A stretch of DNA of 64,000 bases, from assembly GCF_001435775.1 (NCBI RefSeq), contig NZ_AZFK01000028.1, forward strand, positions 1 to 64,000, written 5' to 3'. Below are positions 16,816 to 23,712 of the stretch, piece by piece. This DNA comes from Limosilactobacillus ingluviei DSM 15946. Its GTDB lineage: Bacteria; Bacillota; Bacilli; Lactobacillales; Lactobacillaceae. The notes under the pieces are model-generated. The model did not search any database. It was not told the origin of the DNA and saw only the letters and a list, made by a program, of their open reading frames with translations. Position 1 is the stretch's first letter, and each line of letters starts with the position of its first letter. Made by a program: the position numbers and the translations under genes.

Positions 16816-17376
16816 TTAAGCGGGTTTAATGACGTGGGCGCGTTCCAGTAAGTTGGCAATCAACTTAACCAGCACCCCGCAGAAGACAAACATGGAAATA
16901 AAGCGTGCGACTAGCAAGATCAAGTTGAGCCCCAGGCTAAAGTGGGCGTAACCGTTCCGGAACCAGTCCCACCCGAAGGTAATCAGCGTCGCAAAGAAAG
17001 TTGATGAAGCCAGCCCGAGCCAATCGTAATGCTTGTAGCGCGTAACGGCGAACCCAAGCTCGGTCGCAACCCCTTGGACAAAGCCGGAGATCAGATTAGC
17101 GGCCCCCCATTGGCCACCTAAAAACATTTCACCGGCGGCCCCGAGAAATTCACCGAGAAAGGCCGCCCCGGGCCGGCGTAAGAGCATGGCTGCCATCGGA
17201 CCGGCCATGCACCACAGGCCCATGGTTAAATCATTGGCCATGGGGCCTAAACCAACGGGCGTTAAGAGAATGGAAAAACCATTGTAGATAAAGTCCCCGG
17301 CGTAATAGATCACCCCGAAGATGATCCCGATTAGCGCCAGTAGGATAATATCCTTTAAGTGATAACGTGTCGACAT
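16816..17376 (-). CDS. ykoE: ECF substrate-binding (S) component, YkoE family
   Basis: This 186-residue protein has five to six membrane helices and the YkoE features DFIYNGFSILLTPVGLGPMA and GAAGEMFLGGQWGAANLISGFVQG. YkoE proteins bind a thiamine precursor, probably hydroxymethylpyrimidine. The TPP riboswitch in its leader and the fused ATPase and T genes behind it support this. It is the first gene of the operon. Confidence 0.9.
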   Translation of the reverse strand: MSTRYHLKDIILLALIGIIFGVIYYAGDFIYNGFSILLTPVGLGPMANDLTMGLWCMAGPMAAMLLRRPGAAFLGEFLGAAGEMFLGGQWGAANLISGFVQGVATELGFAVTRYKHYDWLGLASSTFFATLITFGWDWFRNGYAHFSLGLNLILLVARFISMFVFCGVLVKLIANLLERAHVIKPA

Positions 17377-17413
17377 AATACTTCCCCCTGGGAAAAAGAA
17401 ATTTCAATCCCAT

Positions 17414-17446
17414 GTAAAAACGCTCCCAAGCATTCGTCTGGGAGCG
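17414..17446 (-). terminator. riboswitch expression-platform terminator
   Basis: On the minus strand, CGCTCCCAGACG, a short loop and CTTGGGAGCG are followed by TTTTT. It lies between the TPP aptamer and ykoE, so ligand binding should end transcription here. Confidence 0.85.
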
Positions 17447-17474
17447 CGGGTTAAATTCGTCTTCAAAGATCTAC

Positions 17475-17553
17475 CGAATGTAACTCCCTACGCTGGTACT
17501 AACCAGATCAGGTTAATGGGTATCATCTCAGCCAAAGGCACCCCAGACATGGT
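17475..17553 (-). promoter_or_regulatory. TPP (thiamine pyrophosphate) riboswitch
   Basis: The minus strand carries the conserved THI-box elements in order: GGGGTGCC, GGCTGAGAT, ATACCC, ACCTGATCTGGTTA and CCAGCGTAGGGA. With the terminator downstream, it switches off the thiamine-precursor transporter when TPP is abundant. Confidence 0.95.
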
Positions 17554-17566
17554 AATTGATGCCTTC

Positions 17567-17595
17567 ATTGTAGCGAATCACCCGGGAAAGATCAA
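17567..17595 (-). promoter_or_regulatory. promoter of the TPP-controlled operon
   Basis: On the minus strand, TTGATC (17590-17595) and TACAAT (17567-17572) have a 17-bp spacer just ahead of the aptamer. Confidence 0.7.
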
Positions 17596-17660
17596 GCCGA
17601 GGGAGCTACTAAATGTGGTAACCGGGGCTTTAACGCAATTGGGGAAAAGCGGCGGGACAA

Positions 17661-17812
17661 TTATGCACAGACTGTGGATAAATTTGGGGACAACATGGTG
17701 AAGGATTGAGGATAATAAGAATGATAGGCTATTTGCAAGGTGTGGAAAAGGTGGGAGTTATCCCCAAGATTTGGTGGATAAGTCGGTTACTTTGGGGATA
17801 AGTTGGGGATAA
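17661..17812. other. cluster of DnaA-box-like 9-mers
   Basis: Eight 9-mers fit TTATCCACA with at most one mismatch. Three are TTATGCACA 17661-17669, TGTGGATAA 17673-17681 (a perfect box on the minus strand) and TGAGGATAA 17707-17715. Three more are TGTGGAAAA 17741-17749, TTATCCCCA 17758-17766 and GGTGGATAA 17773-17781. The last two are TGGGGATAA at 17793-17801 and 17804-17812, in tandem 11 bp apart. The cluster lies in a gene-free stretch of about 320 bp. No dnaA, dnaN or rpmH is near, so it is not an obvious oriC. It may be a DnaA-titration or regulatory cluster. Confidence 0.6.
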
Positions 17813-17916
17813 GTTATAACCATCAGTCCAATTTCAAAACCACGGAATGTGGTTAAAAAATTGGCTGGGAAAATATCCCGTCTGCTGATACCACGTTCCG
17901 TGACTTTAACGACAAA

Positions 17917-17949
17917 AGAAAAAGCTGAGCGGGAATTGCTCAGCTTGTG
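17917..17949 (-). terminator. terminator after the nucleoside hydrolase gene
   Basis: AAGCTGAGC and GCTCAGCTT flank a 7-base loop, followed by TTTCTTTT on the minus strand. Confidence 0.85.
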
Positions 17950-17964
17950 ATGATTCAGCGGAGA

Positions 17965-18924
17965 TTAGTGTTGTTTGAACAAGTTAGTCAACAAGTCCAT
18001 AAAGGTGGCCAGGTAACGGTCCTTATCAACGTTGACTGCGACTTGCACATTCGGGTTCGGTTCGTTGAGCCGGTCCTTGTCCCCAATCGTGCGGGCGTAG
18101 TTGTGTTCATCGTAGATCACCTTCATAAAGAGGCTGATCGTTTGAACGAAGGATGGGTCCAAAGAAACCCCAACCGCCAGTGGGTCGTGCAGAGCACAAC
18201 CATTCTTGTCGATGTCTAAGTTGTAGTAGGCATCGATGTAGAAGTCGGTAATGTCGGCAAAGGCTTGACCGGCCTTCGTGCCAAGGTCGCGCCATTGTTG
18301 GGTTTCCTTCTTGGTCAAGAGGGTTCGCAAAGTAACGTCCAAGCCGACCATCGTCAATGGTAAATCACTGGTCAAGACGTCGTTGGCAGCCTTGGCATCT
18401 TGGTTGATGTTGGCTTCCGCCACGTCCGTCACGTTCCCTTCGACAGTCAGTGCCCCACCCATGAAGGTAACGTTGCCGATCAAGTGGGCAATTTCCGGAT
18501 CCTTCTTTAAGGCCGCCGCTAAGTTAGTCATTGGGCCGGTTGGGATGATGATCAAGTCCTTGCCGTACTTGTGGGCGGCTTCAATGTAGAAGTCCACCCC
18601 AGACATTTCTTCTAAGGGGCGCTTTGGGGCCGGCAGGTCGACGTCGCCGATCCCGTTGTCACCGTGAATGTCCTTGGAAACTTGCATCACCTCAAAGTGA
18701 TCGCTGGTGCTGGAATGTGGCAAACCTAAGAAGACCGGTACATCTTCTTGGCCTAACAATTCCAACAACTTCAAGCTATTTTCTGCACAAACATCAAGCA
18801 AGTTGTTCCCGTAAGAAGAAACGATCCCGATCAGATCTACGTCGGGAGCGGCCACGGCGTAAGCGATTGCTAAAGCGTCATCCACCCCAGTATCTAAGTC
18901 GAGAATCATTTTCTTTTGAGCCAT
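17965..18924 (-). CDS. inosine-uridine-type nucleoside hydrolase
   Basis: This 319-residue cytoplasmic enzyme cleaves ribonucleosides to base and ribose. The calcium- and ribose-binding N-terminal motif reads ILDLDTGVDDALA (D9, D11, D15, D16). IPTGPMTNLAAAL and NINQDAKAANDVL fit the IUNH family, and CALHDPLAV supplies the late conserved His-Asp. The length is normal. It has a GGAGGGAC ribosome site and its own terminator, so it is a single-gene unit. The base preference cannot be told from the sequence. Confidence 0.92.
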   Translation of the reverse strand: MAQKKMILDLDTGVDDALAIAYAVAAPDVDLIGIVSSYGNNLLDVCAENSLKLLELLGQEDVPVFLGLPHSSTSDHFEVMQVSKDIHGDNGIGDVDLPAPKRPLEEMSGVDFYIEAAHKYGKDLIIIPTGPMTNLAAALKKDPEIAHLIGNVTFMGGALTVEGNVTDVAEANINQDAKAANDVLTSDLPLTMVGLDVTLRTLLTKKETQQWRDLGTKAGQAFADITDFYIDAYYNLDIDKNGCALHDPLAVGVSLDPSFVQTISLFMKVIYDEHNYARTIGDKDRLNEPNPNVQVAVNVDKDRYLATFMDLLTNLFKQH

Positions 18925-19094
18925 ATTAGTCCCTCCAAATGTTTTCTATGCGTTTGTTCAAGTAGTAACGTTTTACTCCTTAATCATACCGAATCATGAA
19001 AGGGAATACAATTGGCAATTGCGGTTTTTTGCGCCGGTGGGGGGCCAATGCTACAATAAAACTACTGAAAATTAGCGGAAATGAGGCAAAAAAG

Positions 19095-20093
19095 ATGACC
19101 GAAAAGATGTATGACGTCACCATTGTCGGTGGCGGGCCAGTGGGGATGTTTGCGGCCTTTTACTGTGGGCTGCACGAATTAAACGCACAACTGATCGAAG
19201 CCTTGCCAACCTTAGGGGGCCAACCCGCCGCGCTGTACCCAGAAAAACAAATCTGGGATGTAGCCGGTAAGGCGGGGGTGACCGGGCGCCAACTTGCGGC
19301 GGACTTAGCGGCCCAGATGGCGATTGCCCCGGTGGACACGGTGGTCGGCCAGATGGTCACCAACGTGCAAAAAGATCCGGATGGTTGCTTTACGATTACG
19401 ACCGACCAAGCCACCTACCGGGCCAAAGCCGTTTTAGTGGCGCTTGGCAAGGGCGCTTTTACCCCCCGGTCCTTAGCGCTGCCGGGTGCCGCTGAACTTG
19501 ATGACCAGCAGTTGAGCTACTTTGTCACGCAGAAGGCCGATTTTGCGGGGCAAGACGTAGTGGTTCTCGGCGGTGGGGATTCCGCGATCGACATGGCCTT
19601 GATGTTGGAACCAGTAGCCAAAAGCGTTAAGTTGGTTCACCGGCGCGACCAGTTCCGGGCGCTGCCTAAGATGGTGTCGGACTTGCAAACGTCAGCGGTA
19701 GAAATTTTAACGCCCTATTTGCCAAAGGAAATCAGCAGTCAAGCAGATGGCAAGGTTAGTTTGACCCTCAAGAAAATGAAGAGCGAAGAAGGATTGACCC
19801 TTACCCCGGATCGGGTGTTGGTCAATTACGGTTTTACCTCCAATAATGCCGCCCTCAAGGACTGGCAATTAGACCTGGCGAGTGAACACCATTTGATTCA
19901 GGTTGATTCGACGATGCAAACCAGTGTGGCGGGCGTGTACGCCATTGGGGACGGGGTAACCTACCCGGGGAAAGTTGCGCTGATTGCCAACGGCTTTGGG
20001 GAAGCGCCAGTGGCCGTAACGGCCCTGGCCAAAGCGCTCTATCCCGATAAGCGCCTGGCGATGCACAGTTCATCAATGAAGATCAAGGCATAG
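19095..20093 (+). CDS. ferredoxin/flavodoxin-NADP+ reductase, TrxB-like
   Basis: This protein of about 332 residues has two dinucleotide-binding motifs: FAD at the N-terminus (VTIVGGGPVGMFAA) and NADPH in the middle (VVVLGGGDSAIDMAL, about 156-170). A C-terminal FAD motif (GVYAIGDGVTYPGKVALIANGFGEA) follows. The CxxC active site of true thioredoxin reductases is absent, which places it with the YumC-type reductases. GQPAALYPEKQIWDVAG is typical of these. The ATG at 19095 is 8 bp behind GAGG; the longer open frame to 18996 overlaps the promoter. Confidence 0.9.
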   Translation: MTEKMYDVTIVGGGPVGMFAAFYCGLHELNAQLIEALPTLGGQPAALYPEKQIWDVAGKAGVTGRQLAADLAAQMAIAPVDTVVGQMVTNVQKDPDGCFTITTDQATYRAKAVLVALGKGAFTPRSLALPGAAELDDQQLSYFVTQKADFAGQDVVVLGGGDSAIDMALMLEPVAKSVKLVHRRDQFRALPKMVSDLQTSAVEILTPYLPKEISSQADGKVSLTLKKMKSEEGLTLTPDRVLVNYGFTSNNAALKDWQLDLASEHHLIQVDSTMQTSVAGVYAIGDGVTYPGKVALIANGFGEAPVAVTALAKALYPDKRLAMHSSSMKIKA

Positions 20094-20123
20094 AAAAAAG
20101 CCCCCGCGCGGGGGCTTTTTTCT
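20094..20123. terminator. bidirectional terminator
   Basis: AAAAAAGCCCCCG and CGGGGGCTTTTTT form a symmetric stem between two convergent genes, with T-runs in both directions. Confidence 0.9.
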
Positions 20124-20128
20124 ATGCC

Positions 20129-22255
20129 TTAATTGTTGCCATCGGGGTTGGTAATCTTAATCCGGTTGGAACTGGTTGACGAGTGGTTCAACTCTGGCGC
20201 ATCGGTGGAGAAGAGATCGGCGGTTGTCTTCTGGCCGTTTTGCGCAAAGAGGCTGGTGGATTTATTGCCGAGCTTGCGGTCCTTTTGCTCCAGTTTTTGC
20301 AACCCGTTGGAGTAGTTGTAATCACTAGCGTTGACCTTCTTAAAGCCCTTCGGCGTGTAGAAACGTAAGAGGTTCTTTTGGTTGAGGGCATCCGAGAGGT
20401 GCAATTCCTTAGTGACAAAGCGTTGGTCGGCTTCGACTTGCTTTTGTTCTTTGGCCGTTAAGTGGGCAATCTTCCCCGTGGTCGTATCATAGATCGTCCC
20501 GTTGACGCTGGTGTACTTTGGTGTCACAAAGTCTTGATTGCGAAAGGCCACCAACTGCCGGTGTTGACTGGAGAAGAGGTCGGTCCCAAACATAATGTAG
20601 CGCTTGGTGGAAATCCCCAAGAGGTGCAGCAAGGTCGGCAAGACGTCGATTTCGCCTCCGTAGGTTTGGTAGATCTTCCCCTGGTCGGTTCCGGGGATGA
20701 CAAACATCAAGGGAACCCGTTGCAGCATGGCGTTGTCGAAGTCGGTCCAATCTTCGTTGGAACGCCCTAAGACACTGGCCAGGTACTTGTTTTCAGAGTT
20801 GGAAATTCCGTAGTGGTCCCCATAGATCATAATCAAAGAGTGCTTTGCCAGGCCGGATTTGTCCAGGTAAGCAAAGAATTCCTTGAGCGACTGGTCCAGG
20901 TAGTGGGCAGTGACAAAGTAGTCATTGACGGCGGTATTACCCGTGTCAACAGTCGTGAAGTTCGGGTCCTTGTCTTCGCTGTCCAATTCGTACGGGAAGT
21001 GGTTGGTAACGGTGATGTACTTGGCGTAGAACGGTTGTTGCAAGTGTTCCAAGTACTTAATCGAATCCGCAAACAACAACTTATCCTTCAAGCCATACCC
21101 GGTGGCCTTGTCGCCGGAAGTATCGTAATACGAAGCGTCGAAGAAGTATTGGTAAGCCAGGTTCTTATAGACGTTATTACGATTCCAGAAGGAGGCGACG
21201 TTGCCGTGGAAGACCGCAGTCGAATACCCACCCCGTTGCTCTAAGATGGCCGGCGCGCCTTCGAAGGTATTGTCGTTGCCCAGCGTCGCAAACAGGGAGC
21301 CTTGTGGCAGGCCAAAGGTGCTGGTTTCCAGCATGTTTTCGGCATCGGAGGTCTTCCCCTGACCGACTTGGTGGAAGAAATTGGCAAAGGCGTAGGTGCT
21401 GTTGCTGTGGTAGAGCGAGTTTAGGAAGGGGGTAACTTCTTGGTTGTTGATCTTTTTATCAATTAAGAACTGCTGGAAACTTTCCAGGTGGATCACAATC
21501 ACGTTTCGGCCCTTAGCAATCCCGTACAGTTGGTCGTTGGGTTTGGCGTAGTTGGTATCGGTAAACTTCTTTACCTTTTCCAGCTGGGCTTTCGTAGCCG
21601 ACTTACGCATGTTGTAAGTGTGTTGGGACCGTACCAGATCGTAACCAGTAAAGGTATCGATCCCCAGGTATTTTACAATGTAGGTCCGGTCAAAGGTCCG
21701 CCCTAACAACTGTGGGCGATCAAATTCGGCGACCATGATGTTGAGTCCTAAAATCAAGAGACCGACCGAAGTAACGGCAAAGGCCAGCCGGTGGCCCAAG
21801 GCCCGCGGGTCAAACTTGATTTTTTTCCCTAGCATCAGTAACAAAATAATGACGATGTCCACCCAGTACAAGAGGTCGTGGACATTGGTTAAGGCTAACG
21901 AGGAACCGGACAGGCCTTGGTTGACCTTGGAATAACCGGTCATGGTCGCGATCGTCATAAAGTCAGTAAATTCCCGGAAGTAGATCACATTGAGGTACAA
22001 GAGGACCGTATTGGCAATATAAAGCCCCATGGTGACCGGGTAAAAGAAGCGCGAACGCTTGAAATAAAGGCCGATACTCAGCAGGATGATCGTGGTGGCC
22101 AGGGGATTGAAAAAGGTAATTACGCCCTGGATAAAGCTGGTATCACCGAGTTTAAAGTCCATCACGTACGCAAACAGGGTTTTGAGCCAAAACAGGCCCA
22201 CCAACAGGGCAAAAAAGCCCGTCCGCGTATTGACGAATTTCCCTAGTTTTCGCAT
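20129..22255 (-). CDS. lipoteichoic acid synthase family protein (LtaS-like)
   Basis: This protein of about 708 residues has five N-terminal membrane helices (about 10-200) followed by an extracellular sulfatase-fold domain. The catalytic Thr lies in GQGKTSDAENMLETSTFG; metal and substrate residues appear in IHLESFQQF, FHGNVASFWNR and YGDHYGI. It polymerises glycerol phosphate from phosphatidylglycerol at the outer membrane face. The ATG at 22255 has GAGGA 9 bp upstream and gives MRKLGKFVNTRTG; earlier in-frame starts lack a ribosome site. About 70 C-terminal residues are a Ser/Asn-rich tail. Confidence 0.92.
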   Translation of the reverse strand: MRKLGKFVNTRTGFFALLVGLFWLKTLFAYVMDFKLGDTSFIQGVITFFNPLATTIILLSIGLYFKRSRFFYPVTMGLYIANTVLLYLNVIYFREFTDFMTIATMTGYSKVNQGLSGSSLALTNVHDLLYWVDIVIILLLMLGKKIKFDPRALGHRLAFAVTSVGLLILGLNIMVAEFDRPQLLGRTFDRTYIVKYLGIDTFTGYDLVRSQHTYNMRKSATKAQLEKVKKFTDTNYAKPNDQLYGIAKGRNVIVIHLESFQQFLIDKKINNQEVTPFLNSLYHSNSTYAFANFFHQVGQGKTSDAENMLETSTFGLPQGSLFATLGNDNTFEGAPAILEQRGGYSTAVFHGNVASFWNRNNVYKNLAYQYFFDASYYDTSGDKATGYGLKDKLLFADSIKYLEHLQQPFYAKYITVTNHFPYELDSEDKDPNFTTVDTGNTAVNDYFVTAHYLDQSLKEFFAYLDKSGLAKHSLIMIYGDHYGISNSENKYLASVLGRSNEDWTDFDNAMLQRVPLMFVIPGTDQGKIYQTYGGEIDVLPTLLHLLGISTKRYIMFGTDLFSSQHRQLVAFRNQDFVTPKYTSVNGTIYDTTTGKIAHLTAKEQKQVEADQRFVTKELHLSDALNQKNLLRFYTPKGFKKVNASDYNYSNGLQKLEQKDRKLGNKSTSLFAQNGQKTTADLFSTDAPELNHSSTSSNRIKITNPDGNN

Positions 22256-22481
22256 TTCGGGTATCCTCACAAACATTAAATTTCGGCCGGGGAACGGCCG
22301 AGCGGCACTAGTTTTCACCGGGGATTTCCCGGGAAATAGTTCAACGTCCCCCATTTTATCACATTCTAGATTGCTGGTCGGGTCCGGCGGGGATTGTAGC
22401 AGAAAATTAACGGTTTGCAGCCGGAAAAAGAAAATAACAGCGGGACAACGTTGGTGAAGTCGAACATAAGTTGATGTTTAG

Positions 22482-22490
22482 TGGTAAAAT
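22482..22490 (+). promoter_or_regulatory. extended -10 element before the 67-residue ORF
   Basis: TGGTAAAAT fits TGnTAnnnT and lies about 40 bp before the start at 22530. Confidence 0.4.
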
Positions 22491-22529
22491 GATGATATTG
22501 ATAAAAATTAGTTCGGGGGGAGTGCAACA

Positions 22530-22733
22530 ATGCAAATTAAAATTTATGATGATCAACAAGCGCACGCGATGGCGACCCAGTTTTTCGGTCATGATTACCA
22601 AGACCCGGGGGTAATGAAATGGGGTGGCTTTTTGCTAAGTGAACATACCGCTTGCTTGCAGGCGGCAACCGCGGCTGCCGACATAAAAAAACCGTCATCC
22701 CAAGCCCCCCGGGCTGGTGATGACGGTAGGTAA
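22530..22733 (+). CDS. small hypothetical protein, probably 3'-truncated
   Basis: This 67-codon ORF has a good ribosome site (GGGGGGAG, 7 bp) and an extended -10. The first 50 residues (KIYDDQQAHAMATQFFG, DPGVMKWGGFLLSEHTACL) look like real coding sequence. The last 17 codons run through the terminator hairpin of the convergent pepI gene, so the natural C-terminus appears to be lost. No function is recognised. Confidence 0.45.
   Translation: MQIKIYDDQQAHAMATQFFGHDYQDPGVMKWGGFLLSEHTACLQAATAAADIKKPSSQAPRAGDDGR
22685..22727 (-). terminator. terminator after pepI
   Basis: ACCGTCATC and GATGACGGT frame a longer GC-rich stem-loop with a run of T residues on the minus strand. Confidence 0.85.
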
Positions 22734-22736
22734 AGG

Positions 22737-23648
22737 TTATTGATTAAAGGTGCCGGCTTCGACTTGGCGAATGAAGTCAGCGAGGTGCCGGTAGTAAACG
22801 GCCGGGTTGTCGACCATGTGGTGGTGGCCACCATTTGGCGTCGTGACCAACTTGGCGTTTGGAATCAAGTCAGCCATGGTTTGGGCTGTGGCCAACGGCA
22901 TCGTTTCGTGTTCCCCGAAGGTCAGCAAGGTTGGCACCTTGATGTTCTTCAGTTGGTCGCGGAAGTGCCAGTCCTTTAGCTTCCCGGTAATGACAAACTC
23001 ATTATCCCCTTGGAAGGCGTTGTAAACCGCTGAGCCAGCGATGTCGGCCAAGTGGTAAAGCTTCGATGGCTGCTTGCGGTCAACGTAAGCTTCGTTTAAG
23101 GCTTGGACGTTGGCTTGGTAACGCGCGTTGGCGTAGTCGTTGTTGGCTTCGCATTCCTGCATAAAGGCCACTTCGGCGGCAGGCAACAGAGCTTCCCGAC
23201 ATTGGTTGACGTGGGCGACGTATTCGTCGATTTCATCAACCATCGAAGAAATAATGGCCCCTTTGAGGTGTTGCCCGTACTTAACGGCGTATTCTTGGAC
23301 CAACAAACCACCCCAGCTTTGGCCGATTAAGTAGAAATTGTCGATCCCCAGCTTTTGCCGGACTTCTTCGACTTCATCCAAAAAGTATTCGTAAGTCAAA
23401 TACTTGGCGGCAATGGCGGGATCTTGGTAATCCGGTTGGTCTGAATATAACGAACCTAACTGGTCGTACATATGAACTTGCACGTCTAAGCCTTGGGCCT
23501 GTAATTGCTGGGCCGTATCTTCCCAGTACTCGTGATTGCCCCCGGGACCGCCGTGCAAGGCGAGTAAGTGGATCGGGCCATCGCCTTGCGTGTTGGTCCA
23601 CAAGTGATAGCCGTTATCCAAAGTTAAAATGGTTGTCCCTGTTTTCAT
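22737..23648 (-). CDS. pepI: proline iminopeptidase
   Basis: This 303-residue alpha/beta hydrolase removes N-terminal proline from peptides. It shows LALHGGPGGNHEYW (oxyanion region), the nucleophile S111 in GQSWGG, the late acidic region TFGEHETMPLA and the catalytic His in PNGGHHHMVDNP. The length matches the lactobacillus enzyme. It lies about 65 bp behind pepX on the same strand, which places two proline-specific peptidases together for casein-type peptide use. Confidence 0.93.
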   Translation of the reverse strand: MKTGTTILTLDNGYHLWTNTQGDGPIHLLALHGGPGGNHEYWEDTAQQLQAQGLDVQVHMYDQLGSLYSDQPDYQDPAIAAKYLTYEYFLDEVEEVRQKLGIDNFYLIGQSWGGLLVQEYAVKYGQHLKGAIISSMVDEIDEYVAHVNQCREALLPAAEVAFMQECEANNDYANARYQANVQALNEAYVDRKQPSKLYHLADIAGSAVYNAFQGDNEFVITGKLKDWHFRDQLKNIKVPTLLTFGEHETMPLATAQTMADLIPNAKLVTTPNGGHHHMVDNPAVYYRHLADFIRQVEAGTFNQ

Positions 23649-23712
23649 AAATTATCATCCTCTCTTTTGCCCGATAAAATTAAGTATACGCCTTCAAACC
23701 ATAAAACGACAA

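Noticed and set aside
17553-17964. The DnaA-box cluster as the chromosomal replication origin
   Set aside because: No dnaA, dnaN, rpmH or AT-rich unwinding element is visible beside it; the flanking genes are metabolic.
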